A stretch of 64,000 nucleotides of DNA, from positions 124,001 to 188,000 of the forward strand of contig NZ_NXEJ01000004.1 of assembly GCF_002915175.1 (NCBI RefSeq), given 5' to 3'. The notes under the pieces were generated by a model. It did not search any database, was not told the origin of the DNA, and saw nothing but the letters and a program-made list of their open reading frames with translations. Both the position numbers and the translations under genes were made by a program. The stretch is from Agrobacterium rosae (lineage in GTDB: Bacteria; Pseudomonadota; Alphaproteobacteria; Rhizobiales; Rhizobiaceae). How positions within the stretch are numbered: position 1 is the stretch's first letter; each line of letters starts with the position of its first letter. Below, piece by piece: positions 52,019 to 61,866 of the stretch.

Positions 52019-52420
52019 ATGACCGCAACGATTTCCAGATTAAAGCCGACATCGTCTGCCCCGATGCCTGATTTCGCCAATCTGGATTTTGCCAACTGCC
52101 CGGTGCGGGACCTGCTCAACCATATCGGTGGCAAGTGGTCCACCTTGCTTTTGCAAGCTCTTGCGGAACGACCCTATAGATTTGGCGAACTTCGCCGCAT
52201 GGTGCCGGATATTTCCCAGCGCATGCTGACACAGACCCTGCGCGACCTTCAGCGAGATGGTTATATTCACCGGGAAGTTTTTCCGACGAAACCGCCAAGC
52301 GTGGAATACAGCATGACGCCGCTCGGGCGCTCGCTCTATCGTCCATTGTCTGAAGTCATCAACTGGGCGCTGGAGAACCACGATGCGGTTAAGGACGCGC
52401 GTCAGCGTTTCGAAGCCTGA
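52019..52420 (+). CDS. HxlR family transcriptional regulator
   Basis: A 133-residue winged-HTH regulator. The core [81 protein letters not shown] region, seen in pieces, is diagnostic. C27 in NCPVRD is the conserved cysteine used by YodB/QorR-type members to sense diamide and quinones. ATG 52019 follows AAAAGGGAA. It probably represses the divergent oxidoreductase and itself through the 113-bp intergenic region. Confidence 0.92.
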   Translation: MTATISRLKPTSSAPMPDFANLDFANCPVRDLLNHIGGKWSTLLLQALAERPYRFGELRRMVPDISQRMLTQTLRDLQRDGYIHREVFPTKPPSVEYSMTPLGRSLYRPLSEVINWALENHDAVKDARQRFEA

Positions 52421-52514
52421 GCCCGCCCGCCCACGGATGACGGCCACACCGCAGGCATTTTCGCCAGCGCTGATATTGCGCTGCGTCAATTCGTAATTTC
52501 CTTTTAAAAATTGC

Positions 52515-52568
52515 TTGACCCCGCTCGCGGCTCCCCTTAAACAACACTCGAACCGTACCGTACGGTAC
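52515..52568 (+). promoter_or_regulatory. Promoter and candidate operator of the TetR gene
   Basis: TTGACC (52515-52520), 16-bp spacer, TTAAAC (52537-52542), then the perfect 14-bp palindrome GTACCGTACGGTAC (52555-52568) just downstream of the expected start site. The layout fits an autorepressing TetR operator. Palindromes of this length occur by chance a few times per window, so position is the main support. Confidence 0.55.
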
Positions 52569-52593
52569 ATATTTGTCAGATGGAGTGGGCAAG

Positions 52594-53250
52594 GTGGGGA
52601 CCGATCCGATCACAGCGCAGGAATTTTCGCCGCGTCAGAACGCCGTTCTGGAGCAGGCTTTGCGTCTTCTGGTCGAGGGCGGAGAAAAAGCGCTGACCAC
52701 ATCTGGCCTGGCGCGCGCCGCGAACTGTTCCAAGGAAAGTCTCTACAAGTGGTTCGGCGACCGCGATGGTCTGTTGGCTGCGATGATCACCTTTCAACAG
52801 AGCAAGGTCCGCACCTTCGAAAAGGCAGGCGACCGCGTGTCGGCGGCGCAACTGACCGATCATCTTGAAGTTTTTGCCCATGATCTTCTGGACGTTCTGG
52901 CGGGCGATGTCTCGCTGGCGCTGAACCGTCTGGCGATTGGGCAGGCGACCCGTGATGGCTCCAAGCTCGGCAATCTTCTTCTGGAGCGCGGACGTCGCCA
53001 GATCGACAAGCGCTCTCGCGGCTTGATCGAGGCGGGACGTCGCTCCGGCTACCTGCGCTTCGATGATCTCGAGGACGCCTATCGCAGCTTTTATGGCCTG
53101 ATCGTTTCCGACTTGCATGTGCGCATGCTGCTCGGTGAAGCGCAGCAGGTCAAGGATTTCTCGTCGCGGGCGCGCAAGGCTGTTTCGGCCTTTCTGACGC
53201 TCTACGGCACGGAAAAAGTACATTCGGAAATCGGCGGAAAGGTCGCCTGA
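52594..53250 (+). CDS. TetR family transcriptional regulator
   Basis: A ~218-residue regulator. The N-terminal HTH reads AVLEQALRLLVEGGEKALTTSGLARAANCSKESLYKWFGDRDGLLAAMI; the C-terminal ligand domain is all-helical, with LAIGQATRDGSKLGNLLLERGRRQID resembling the TetR_C AefR-like type. GTG 52594 sits 8 bases past GGAG; TTG 52573 and GTG 52585 are in-frame alternatives. It lies 45 bp upstream of ilvC on the same strand, so ilvC may be co-transcribed or regulated by it; the ligand is unknown. Confidence 0.88.
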   Translation: MGTDPITAQEFSPRQNAVLEQALRLLVEGGEKALTTSGLARAANCSKESLYKWFGDRDGLLAAMITFQQSKVRTFEKAGDRVSAAQLTDHLEVFAHDLLDVLAGDVSLALNRLAIGQATRDGSKLGNLLLERGRRQIDKRSRGLIEAGRRSGYLRFDDLEDAYRSFYGLIVSDLHVRMLLGEAQQVKDFSSRARKAVSAFLTLYGTEKVHSEIGGKVA

Positions 53251-53277
53251 ATTTTCGGCCCTAACAACTTGATTTAG

Positions 53278-54315
<1,038 letters not shown>

Positions 54316-54366
54316 GACTGCTTAATGTCTTCGTCACATTGACGAGGGTGAAAATAAAATTGCTAG

Positions 54367-54399
54367 GGATGCGGAGGGCAACTTTCGCATCCTTTTTTC
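54367..54399 (+). terminator. Terminator of ilvC
   Basis: Stem GGATGCG / CGCATCC with a 12-base loop and a run of six T residues, 52 bases after the ilvC stop. Confidence 0.85.
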
Positions 54400-54454
54400 T
54401 TGTCGATAATGTCGAAAGCTGGTCTTCTTGTGCGACTTGATGACGGAGGACGCT

Positions 54455-54961
54455 ATCGTGCATGAAGAGGACACGTTATTATCCGCAACGGATTTGGATG
54501 AAATCCGTCAACTGGAAGAAAGCCTGTGGATCGCCGAGACACGTTTCGACGTTGCATTGATGGACAAAGTTCTTGCTAAAGACTTTTTCGAGTTCGGGCG
54601 ATCGGGACGAACCTATAAAAGGGCTGAGATACTTGTCGAGGCTCGCCCAGGACAGACGATAAAAGCCACTATTCCCCTCCTGAGTTTTCACGGTCGACAA
54701 CTGTCACCGGACATCGTTCAGGCGACGTATGTGAGTGAAGCGGTTTACGGTGATGTCGTGGAGTGGGCTAATCGCTCTTCGATCTGGAGCCGCGAGGGGA
54801 ATAGTTGGAAACTTCGGTTTCATCAAGGAACGCCGGTCGACAAATCGGCTGACGGTACGTCTCATCTGCTCTCTCATGTTGCTAACGCTGAACGATTGCG
54901 AAGTTCGGTGGAACAACTTCAGAGCGGTGACGTGATTGAGCGCGATCCGACCCAAGCTTGA
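54455..54961 (+). CDS. DUF4440/SnoaL-like family protein
   Basis: A 168-residue protein whose first ~120 residues fit the NTF2-like DUF4440 fold: LEESLWIAETRFDVALMDKVLAKDFFEFGRSGRTYKRAEIL, then a core ending in RSSIWSREGNSWKLRFHQGTP. The ~45-residue C-terminus is polar and of unknown kind. GTG 54455 lies 6 bases past GGAGG, which favours it over ATG 54437 and TTG 54428. Base composition is more AT-rich than the flanking ilvC. Function unknown. Confidence 0.7.
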   Translation: MVHEEDTLLSATDLDEIRQLEESLWIAETRFDVALMDKVLAKDFFEFGRSGRTYKRAEILVEARPGQTIKATIPLLSFHGRQLSPDIVQATYVSEAVYGDVVEWANRSSIWSREGNSWKLRFHQGTPVDKSADGTSHLLSHVANAERLRSSVEQLQSGDVIERDPTQA

Positions 54962-54980
54962 TGTGGTGCTGGTAGCTCTA

Positions 54981-55103
54981 CCTCCCTCATTCCTGTGCTT
55001 GTCACAGGAATCCAGTCAGCCCAAGTCTTTGGGCTGAGGAAAGTCTTTCGCCGCGCAGACGCTCGACGACTGGATTCCTGTGACAAGCACAGGAATGAGG
55101 TGG
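54981..55103. repeat. Dispersed palindromic repeat, family B, copy 3
   Basis: Arms CCTCATTCCTGTGCTTGTCA and TGACAAGCACAGGAATGAGG enclose AGCCCAAGTCTTTGGGCT and CGCCGCGCAGACGCTCGACG. Same inner order as the copy at 37587, opposite to that at 40070. It lies between convergent genes. Confidence 0.87.
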
Positions 55104-55112
55104 TGTAAAACT

Positions 55113-55565
55113 TTACGTCCCCGGCGCAATCACACCCTTCGTCAGAATAAAACACCCGTAGAACCGCGTTTCGCCCGTCGTAATCACGCAATAGGCATCC
55201 TTTGCCTGCTCATAAAAGGCAAAGCGTTCGATGCCGTACATCGGGGCGGATTTGCCTTCGGCGGCGTCGATTTCAGCCTGCACTTCGGCCTGCACCGGCT
55301 CTATCTGGTCTGGTGCGCCCATGACTTCCATGCGGCCGACTGAGGGTTGAATGGGAGTATCCAGCGGGAAGACGGAGAGGATGGCTTTCATGGCGCGGGC
55401 GGCGGAGATGTTTTCCATGCGCAGAACCTGGCCGACCACCGTGTGCTGGGCGATGCTGTCGGATGGGAAGTTGGTGTCCGTGATGACAAGCGTGTCGGCG
55501 TGGCCCATGGCGCGCAGCGCGTGCAGCACATCGGCGTTGAGAGCCGGGTCGATATTCTTGAGCAT
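55113..55565 (-). CDS. RbsD/FucU family sugar mutarotase
   Basis: A 150-residue protein of the RbsD/FucU fold that interconverts sugar anomers, usually L-fucose or D-ribose. The start LKNIDPALNADVLHALRAMGHADTLVITDTNFP is typical of FucU, and the C-terminal FAFYEQAKDAYCVITTGETRFYGCFILTKGV carries the active-site Tyr region. ATG 55565 follows GGAGG. No fucose catabolic or sugar transport gene is adjacent. Divergent from the aminotransferase gene. Confidence 0.92.
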   Translation of the reverse strand: MLKNIDPALNADVLHALRAMGHADTLVITDTNFPSDSIAQHTVVGQVLRMENISAARAMKAILSVFPLDTPIQPSVGRMEVMGAPDQIEPVQAEVQAEIDAAEGKSAPMYGIERFAFYEQAKDAYCVITTGETRFYGCFILTKGVIAPGT

Positions 55566-55728
55566 TGTATCCTCCATCATGCGTCAAATCAGTGGCCTGC
55601 AATCGAGCCGGAAATTCTGCCGCCGTCAATCCATCGTGATGCCGATTGTAGACTCTTGTCCGAGGATGTATTGCGTATGCACCTTCCGGGAGGTTGCGCA
55701 GAAAAGGTGAAAAACCGTACCAAAAATC

Positions 55729-55769
55729 GATAAGTCAGCATTGCTGACCTATCGGTGTTTCTGTACATA
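55729..55769 (+). promoter_or_regulatory. Inverted repeat overlapping the likely aminotransferase promoter
   Basis: GATAaGTCAGCA-T-TGCTGACcTATC (55729-55753) has 12-bp arms with one mismatch. It overlaps a possible -35 TTGCTG (55741-55746) followed 17 bp later by TACATA (55764-55769). This suggests binding by a dimeric repressor or autoregulator. Confidence 0.65.
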
Positions 55770-55805
55770 TATGCGCAAGAAAACGAAACAAGAGGAAACG
55801 AACCC

Positions 55806-57050
55806 ATGCTCGATTGGGAACAGATTTTCGCCACGCGCTCGTCGCGCATGAAGGCGTCCGAAATCCGCGAATTGCTGAAGTTGCTGGAACAACCAGATAT
55901 CATTTCCTTCGCGGGCGGTATTCCTGATCCTGCGCTGTTTCCAGACCAGGAATTCAAGCAGGCTTACGCGGATATTTTCTCTGGCCCGCAGGTCAATTCC
56001 GCCCTGCAATATTCCGTTAGCGAAGGCTACAAGCCGCTGCGCGAGTGGATCGTGAAAGACATGGAAAAGATCGGCATCGAATGCTCGGTCGATAACGTCT
56101 TCATCACGTCCGGTTCGCAGCAGGCGCTGGATTATCTCGGCAAGCTGTTCCTTTCGCCCAACGATACGGCGCTGGTGACATGGCCGACCTATCTCGGCGC
56201 TCTCTCGGCCTTCAATGCCTATGAGCCGACCTATGATCAACTGAACCCTGGTGGTAACCGCACGCCGCAGACCTATCGCGATGCCGCGACCAAGGCTGGC
56301 GGTTCGGTGAAGTTCGCTTATCTCTCGGCTGACTTTTCCAACCCGACCGGCGAGACCGTCGATCTGGCGGGCCGCAAGAAGTTGCTTGAACTGGCCGACG
56401 AGCTGGATATCGCCGTTCTCGAAGATGCTGCCTATCAGAATCTGCGTTTCGACGGCGAACCCGTTACGCCAATTCTGGCGCTCGATATCGCTCGCAGCGG
56501 TGGCATTGAAAAGACCCGCACTATCTATTCCGGCAGCTTTTCCAAGACGCTGGCACCGGGCCTGCGCGTCGGCTTCGTGGTTGCGGCCATGCCCGTCATT
56601 CGCAAGCTGGTGCTGATGAAGCAGGCAGCAGACCTGCATTCCTCGACCATCAACCAGATGGCCATCGAGCATGTCGCATCGCGCGGTTTCGACAAGCAGG
56701 TCGCAAAGATCAAGGCTGCCTACAGCGCGCGTCGGGATGCGATGCTGGCGGCTCTCGAGAAATACATGCCGAAATTTGCCAGCTGGACGAAGCCGGAAGG
56801 CGGCATGTTCGTCTGGGTCACGCTACCGGAAGGCATGGATGGTGCAGAGCTTCTCGCCAAGTCCTTGTCCACAGAGCGGGTCGCTTTCGTGCCCGGCAAG
56901 GCGTTCTATGCCGATGGTTCAGGCGCCAACACGCTGCGCATTAGCTTCTCCTGCGCCAATGAGCAGATGATCGATGAAGGCATCAAGCGCCTCGGTCGCC
57001 TGATTGCCGGTGCGGAAACGACATCCAACGAGACGATGCCGCTGGTTTAA
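55806..57050 (+). CDS. PLP-dependent class I aminotransferase (LysN/MocR-catalytic type)
   Basis: A 414-residue fold-type I aminotransferase related to 2-aminoadipate (LysN) and aromatic aminotransferases. Landmarks: ISFAGGIPDPALFP at 33-46, TSGSQQALDYLGKLF, SADFSNPTGETVD with N179, and the PLP lysine K247 in YSGSFSKTLAPGLRVG; the C-terminal Arg lies in NTLRISFSCA. There is no GntR HTH, so it is not a full MocR regulator. The ATG follows GAGGAAACG. Amino-acid substrate not predictable. Confidence 0.9.
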   Translation: MLDWEQIFATRSSRMKASEIRELLKLLEQPDIISFAGGIPDPALFPDQEFKQAYADIFSGPQVNSALQYSVSEGYKPLREWIVKDMEKIGIECSVDNVFITSGSQQALDYLGKLFLSPNDTALVTWPTYLGALSAFNAYEPTYDQLNPGGNRTPQTYRDAATKAGGSVKFAYLSADFSNPTGETVDLAGRKKLLELADELDIAVLEDAAYQNLRFDGEPVTPILALDIARSGGIEKTRTIYSGSFSKTLAPGLRVGFVVAAMPVIRKLVLMKQAADLHSSTINQMAIEHVASRGFDKQVAKIKAAYSARRDAMLAALEKYMPKFASWTKPEGGMFVWVTLPEGMDGAELLAKSLSTERVAFVPGKAFYADGSGANTLRISFSCANEQMIDEGIKRLGRLIAGAETTSNETMPLV

Positions 57051-57066
57051 GCGGCAGCTTTTTTAC

Positions 57067-57148
57067 GTCATCCTCGGGCTTGTCCCGAGGATCTAACGCA
57101 CCCCAACATCAAACGTGGTTAGACCCTCGGGACAAGCCCGAGGGTGAC
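57067..57148. repeat. Dispersed palindromic repeat, family A, copy 4
   Basis: CATCCTCGGGCTTGTCCCGAGG, spacer CACCCCAACATCAAACGTGGTT and CCCTCGGGACAAGCCCGAGGG, bounded by GTCAT and GTGAC. The spacer is inverted relative to other copies (AACGTGG rather than CCACGTT), and unlike the rest it lies between two co-directional genes. Confidence 0.85.
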
Positions 57149-57188
57149 GAATACTTGTGTCTCCAGATTCCCACGAAAGGGTTCGCTC

Positions 57189-58022
57189 ATGACCAGCCAC
57201 CATGCATTCCAGCAAGTCGATGTCTTCTCGTCAGAACCACTCAAGGGCAATCCTCTCGCCGTCGTCTGCGATGCCGATGGCCTGTCGGATGCGCAGATGG
57301 CGGCTTTTGCCAACTGGACGAATCTGAGCGAGACGACCTTTCTCTTGAAGCCGACATCGCCGGATGCCGATTACCGGGTGCGGATTTTTACGCCGCATGG
57401 AGAGTTGCCTTTCGCTGGCCATCCAACGCTTGGCACATGCCATGTCTGGCTATCCCGTCAGGGCAAAACCGACAAGGCCGAGGTGGTGCAGGAATGTGAG
57501 GCGGGTCTTGTCCGTATCAGGGTTTCAGACGGCAAGCTAGCATTTGCCGCGCCACCCTTGCGCAAATCCGGTCCAGTGGATGCCGATATACTTGAAAACG
57601 TCATTGAGGGTCTTGGTCTTTCAAAGGATGCCGTTATCGATGCAAACTGGACGGATAACGGTCCCGGCTGGGTCTCGCTGTTGCTCCGTTCGCGGAAGGA
57701 TGTTTTGAACATCAAGCCGAATTATCCGGTTCTTGGCGGCTTCAAGGTCGGCGTGGTGGCTCCTTGCAGTGTGGAAGACGCTATCGAGGCGGATTTCGAG
57801 TTGAGAGCCTTTGCGGATGGTTACGAAGATCCGGTCACCGGCAGCCTGAATGCAGGCATCGCGCAATGGCTGATTGGAGCGGGAATCGCGCCGCACAGCT
57901 ATGTTGCAAGCCAGGGCACGGTTCTTGGCCGGGCAGGGCGTGTCAGTGTCGACAAGATCGGCGACGATATCTGGATTGGCGGTGCGGTAACGGTGTTGAT
58001 CGAGGGTACGGTGAGCCTGTGA
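57189..58022 (+). CDS. PhzF family epimerase/isomerase
   Basis: A 277-residue protein with the two-lobed diaminopimelate-epimerase-like fold of PhzF. Signatures are FQQVDVFSSEPLKGNPLAVV, the glutamate in WTNLSETTFLL, YRVRIFTPHGELPFAGHPTLGTCHVW, and DPVTGSLNAGIAQWL at the second half. Most family members are of unknown reaction and not linked to phenazines; none of the other phz genes is here. ATG 57189 gives the expected N-terminus. It stands apart from the ABC operon by 81 bp. Confidence 0.92.
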   Translation: MTSHHAFQQVDVFSSEPLKGNPLAVVCDADGLSDAQMAAFANWTNLSETTFLLKPTSPDADYRVRIFTPHGELPFAGHPTLGTCHVWLSRQGKTDKAEVVQECEAGLVRIRVSDGKLAFAAPPLRKSGPVDADILENVIEGLGLSKDAVIDANWTDNGPGWVSLLLRSRKDVLNIKPNYPVLGGFKVGVVAPCSVEDAIEADFELRAFADGYEDPVTGSLNAGIAQWLIGAGIAPHSYVASQGTVLGRAGRVSVDKIGDDIWIGGAVTVLIEGTVSL

Positions 58023-58103
58023 TGAGCGCTTAAATCCTGCCTGTCACACACATGTTATGGATGTGTGTTTTAGCGGTGCCAGATCGCAACTGGAACCGCA
58101 TTC

Positions 58104-59087
58104 ATGAAAACGCTTCTCTCCGCCTTCACGGCCGTCGTTTCGCTCGGCATTCTCTTGGGCAACGCCCAGGCGGCTGATCTGGTTCTCTACACCAGCCAGC
58201 CGAACGAGGATGCGCAGGCAACCGTCGATGGCTTCAAGGCTGCCAACCCAAACATCGACATTCAGTGGGTGCGTGACGGAACGCCGAAGATCATGGCAAA
58301 GCTGATGGCCGAGATCGAAGCGGGCAACCCTGTTGCCGACGTGCTGCTGATTGCCGATACGGTCACGCTGGAGCGCATGAAGCAGAACAAGCAGCTTCTG
58401 GCCTACAAGTCGCCGGAAGCGGCCCATTATGATGCGGCCTTCTATGATGCAGATGGCTATTACTACTCTACCAAGCTCATCACCACGGGCATCATGTATA
58501 ACACCCAAGCCGCGATGAAGCCGACGAGTTGGAAGGATCTGGCAAAGCCGGACGCCAAGGGCCTCGTCACCATGCCAAGCCCGCTGACCTCTGGTGCGGC
58601 CCTCATCCACGCGCAGACGCTGGCTGGCGTCAGCAGCCTTGGCTGGGATTATTACAAGGCGCTCAAGGAAAATGGCGCGATTGCCGCTGGTGGCAACGGT
58701 GCCGTGCTGAAGTCGGTTGCCTCGGGCGAAAAGGCCTATGGCGTCGTGGTCGATTACATGCCGATCCGTGAGAAGGCCAAGGGCGCACCGGTTGAATTCG
58801 TGTTCCCTGAGGAGGGCGTTTCGGCCGTCACCGAACCGGTCGGCATTCTGGCCAACACCAAGCATGCCGACGCCGCCAAGAAGTTCGTGGATTACGTTCT
58901 GTCCGCCAAGGGCCAGGAAGGCTTCGTCAAGCTCGGTTACATTCCAGCCCGCAACGACGTTGCCCTGCCGGAAGGCTTCCCGGCGCGCGACAAGATCAAG
59001 GTACTGCCAATCAACGCACCGGAAGCGCTGAAGAACTCAGAAAAGGACCTGAAAACCTTCTCGGATATCTTCGGCTCCAAGGGCTGA
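58104..59087 (+). CDS. ABC transporter substrate-binding protein (Fe(III)/polyamine type)
   Basis: A 327-residue periplasmic binding protein. The signal peptide is residues 1-23 (LGNAQA). The mature start ADLVLYTSQPNEDAQATVDGFKAANPNIDIQWVRDGTPKIMAKLMAE, then PVADVLLIADTVTLERMKQ and GIMYNTQAAMKPTSWKDL, matches the class that binds ferric iron, 2-aminoethylphosphonate or spermidine. The conserved Tyr pair for iron is not clearly present, so ligand is open. It is the first gene of a binding protein-permease-ATPase operon. Confidence 0.9.
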   Translation: MKTLLSAFTAVVSLGILLGNAQAADLVLYTSQPNEDAQATVDGFKAANPNIDIQWVRDGTPKIMAKLMAEIEAGNPVADVLLIADTVTLERMKQNKQLLAYKSPEAAHYDAAFYDADGYYYSTKLITTGIMYNTQAAMKPTSWKDLAKPDAKGLVTMPSPLTSGAALIHAQTLAGVSSLGWDYYKALKENGAIAAGGNGAVLKSVASGEKAYGVVVDYMPIREKAKGAPVEFVFPEEGVSAVTEPVGILANTKHADAAKKFVDYVLSAKGQEGFVKLGYIPARNDVALPEGFPARDKIKVLPINAPEALKNSEKDLKTFSDIFGSKG

Positions 59088-59096
59088 TCCGCATTC

Positions 59097-60791
59097 ATGC
59101 ACACGATTTCGAAGACAGGAAACAGTCAGCCGCGCTGGCTGTTTCCCTTTGTGGTTTCAGTCGTTTTCATGCTGAGCGCGCTGCCGCTGGGGCGGCTGGC
59201 TTATACCGGCATCCTTTCTTCACTGAAAGGTAACATGTGGCCGCTGCTGAGCGATCCGGCGCTGTGGAACGCGGTGGTGAACACGCTCTCCACATCCTTT
59301 TTCGGCATGGTCATTTCGCTCGCCATCGGAGCCGGTTTCGCGCTGGCACTGACGCTGTGCGATATCAGGGCCAAGTCGGCACTGAGCTTTCTCTTCATGC
59401 TGCCGATGATGATCCCGCCGCAGGTGACAGCACTGTCATGGATCGGCATGACGGGGCCATCCAGCACGCTCTTGAAGGCCATCGGCCTTGCGCCGCCTTT
59501 GGGTTCGCCGCAGCCGCTGTATTCCATTGCTGGCATTGCGCTGCTGCTGGGCGTGCAGCATGCGCCGCTGGTCTACCTTTCGCTTCGTGCCGGGCTGCTG
59601 GCCTTGCCGCAGGATGGCATCGAGGCGGCCAAGCTGTCCGGTGCGTCCTCCTGGCAGGTGCTGAAAGACATTATTCTGCCGCTGGCCATGCCGGGCCTGA
59701 TTGCGGGTGCTGCTATCTCCTTCGTCTCGGGCGTGGGCAATTTCGGCATTCCCGCCATTCTCGGCATTCCCGCGTCCATCTTCACCTTGCCAACGCTGAT
59801 CTACAGTCGCTTTGCCAGCTTCGGCACCAGCACCTTTGGCGATATCGCCATGCTCTCGGGCATGATTGCTATCATTTCCGTCCTCGGCCTTGCCATTCAG
59901 GAACGGGCGATGAAGGGGCGCGATTACCGCATCATCGGCCTGTCCGGCAAGGCCGCGACCTTCCAGCTTGGCGGCTGGCGGATGTTGGCGGAGTTGGCGC
60001 TCTGGCTCGGCATCTTTTTCATGCTGGTGGCGCCGTTGACGGCACTTGTCGTCAGTTCGCTGGCGCCTGCCTATGGTGTGCCGCTGACCCTCAAAACCGC
60101 GACGCTGCATGCCTATGAGGAAATCCTGTTCCGGCAGGCGGTGACGCGCACGGCCTTTGCCAACTCGCTGTTTCTCGCCACGGCAACATCGCTTTGTCTC
60201 CTGGCAGTGACAGTGTTGACGGCCTATTTTCTGGTGCGGGGCAAAAGCCGTTTCATGTTCCTGCTATCGGCGCTGGTGGATATTCCCTATGCACTGCCGG
60301 GTGTGGTCATTTCCGTGTCCTATGTCCTGCTGTTTGCCGCGCCCATTCCGCTGCTGGGGGTGACGCTTTACGGCACGCTGTGGATCATTCTGCTCGCCTA
60401 TTTCTCCTCCTTCTTCGCCGTCAGCCTGAAGCCGATGGTCTCAGCCTTCACGCAGTTCGACCCGGCGTTGGAGGAAGCGGCACGGCTGGCCGGGGCGGGG
60501 TTCTGGCGGCGGATGTTCGATATCATCCTGCCGCTAGTCGGGCCTGCGGCGGGTGCCTCGGTCATTCTCGTGTTCCTCATTGCCTGCAACGAACTGACGG
60601 TATCGGCGCTGCTCTGGTCCGCAGGCACGCAGACGCTGGGCGTGGTGATCTATAATCTCGATGACAGCGGCAGTTTCGATCTTGCCTCGGCACTCTCCGT
60701 GCTGGTGGTGGCGATGGTGATCGTCCTCATGCTGCTTCTGGAAGTGCTCGGCCGAAAGCTGCCGAAGGGAGTTGTGCCTTGGCGAAACTGA
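59097..60791 (+). CDS. ABC transporter permease, two domains fused
   Basis: A 564-residue permease containing two complete BPD-type halves, as in FbpB/AfuB iron importers. Each half carries an EAA loop: EAAKLSGASSWQVLKDIILPLAMPGL in the first and EEAARLAGAGFWRRMFDIILPLVGPAAG in the second. Roughly twelve helices are expected. It starts 9 bp after the binding-protein gene and overlaps the ATPase gene by 13 bp, so the three are one transcription unit. Confidence 0.93.
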   Translation: MHTISKTGNSQPRWLFPFVVSVVFMLSALPLGRLAYTGILSSLKGNMWPLLSDPALWNAVVNTLSTSFFGMVISLAIGAGFALALTLCDIRAKSALSFLFMLPMMIPPQVTALSWIGMTGPSSTLLKAIGLAPPLGSPQPLYSIAGIALLLGVQHAPLVYLSLRAGLLALPQDGIEAAKLSGASSWQVLKDIILPLAMPGLIAGAAISFVSGVGNFGIPAILGIPASIFTLPTLIYSRFASFGTSTFGDIAMLSGMIAIISVLGLAIQERAMKGRDYRIIGLSGKAATFQLGGWRMLAELALWLGIFFMLVAPLTALVVSSLAPAYGVPLTLKTATLHAYEEILFRQAVTRTAFANSLFLATATSLCLLAVTVLTAYFLVRGKSRFMFLLSALVDIPYALPGVVISVSYVLLFAAPIPLLGVTLYGTLWIILLAYFSSFFAVSLKPMVSAFTQFDPALEEAARLAGAGFWRRMFDIILPLVGPAAGASVILVFLIACNELTVSALLWSAGTQTLGVVIYNLDDSGSFDLASALSVLVVAMVIVLMLLLEVLGRKLPKGVVPWRN

Positions 60792-61807
60792 TCCTCAACC
60801 GCCTGTCCAAGAGTTTTGGCGGCGGCAAACCTGCCGTCAACGACGTGTCTATGACCATTCGCGAAGGCGGCTTTCTGGCGCTGCTCGGCCCTTCCGGCTG
60901 CGGCAAGACCACTGTCCTGCGCATGATCGCCGGTTTCGAACAGCCGACGGACGGTGCCATTCTGCTGGGTGAACGTGTGCTGGCCGATGCCGGCAGCATG
61001 GTGCCGCCGGAACGCCGCAACATGGCGATGGTGTTCCAGTCCTACGCGCTGTGGCCGCACATGACCGTCGCCGATAATGCCGGATATCCGCTGAAGGTGC
61101 GTGGCATTTCCGGCGAGACCTATAAGCGCAAGGTGGCGGATGCACTCGCCACCGTGCGGTTGGAAGCCTATGCCGACCGCCGCCCATCCGAACTTTCCGG
61201 CGGGCAGAGGCAGCGCGTGGCATTGGCCCGCTGCCTCGTTACCGAACCCGACGTCGTGCTCCTCGACGAGCCGCTGGCCAATCTCGACCGGCATCTGCGC
61301 CAGGAAATGGAAGAAACCTTCCGCGAATTCCACGCCACATCAGGCGCAACCATGGTCTATGTCACCCATGACCAGGCCGAAGCCATGGCACTCGCCACCG
61401 ATGTCGCCGTCATGTCCGAGGGCAAGCTGCTACAGATGGCAGCCCCGGCTGAACTCTACGCCCGCCCCGAAGGCAGGCTTGTGGGCGGGCTGGTGGGGCA
61501 GGGTGCGATACTCTCTCTGCCGGTGCCGGAGAATGCGCCACGGTCCCTGGACTGGAGCCAGTTACGACCAATGATGGCAGGTGAAAGCTCGTCGTCACCG
61601 AGTGCCGATATTCTGGTGCGCCCGCAGGATGTAATACAGGACGGCGAAGGCATAGCCTGCCGCGTCGCCAACATTCTCTACGAGGGCGAGCGCTACGCCC
61701 TGCGGCTGACGCTACCGGACGGGCAGTCGCTGCGCGCCTATTCCCGCGAACCCGCCGCCATCGGCTCGCTGTTCCCCATCGCCATCCGTTCGGCCTGGCG
61801 GCTGTAA
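60779..61807 (+). CDS. ABC transporter ATP-binding protein (FbpC/PotA-like)
   Basis: A 342-residue ATPase. Walker A is GPSGCGKTTVLRMI, Q-loop MVFQSYALWPHMTVADN, signature LSGGQRQRVALARCL, Walker B VVLLDEPLANLDRHLRQEM, H-loop VTHDQAEAMALATD. The C-terminal ~100 residues form a TOBE-type regulatory domain (ADILVRPQDVIQDGEG, VANILYEGERYALRLTL). The TTG start at 60779 follows GGGAG by 7 bases, within the end of the permease gene. Confidence 0.93.
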   Translation: MAKLILNRLSKSFGGGKPAVNDVSMTIREGGFLALLGPSGCGKTTVLRMIAGFEQPTDGAILLGERVLADAGSMVPPERRNMAMVFQSYALWPHMTVADNAGYPLKVRGISGETYKRKVADALATVRLEAYADRRPSELSGGQRQRVALARCLVTEPDVVLLDEPLANLDRHLRQEMEETFREFHATSGATMVYVTHDQAEAMALATDVAVMSEGKLLQMAAPAELYARPEGRLVGGLVGQGAILSLPVPENAPRSLDWSQLRPMMAGESSSSPSADILVRPQDVIQDGEGIACRVANILYEGERYALRLTLPDGQSLRAYSREPAAIGSLFPIAIRSAWRL

Positions 61808-61866
61808 GTGCTTGCCGTGACAGGAGAAACGGATAGTCTTAGCTGAGACCAAACCGGGAATGATTC

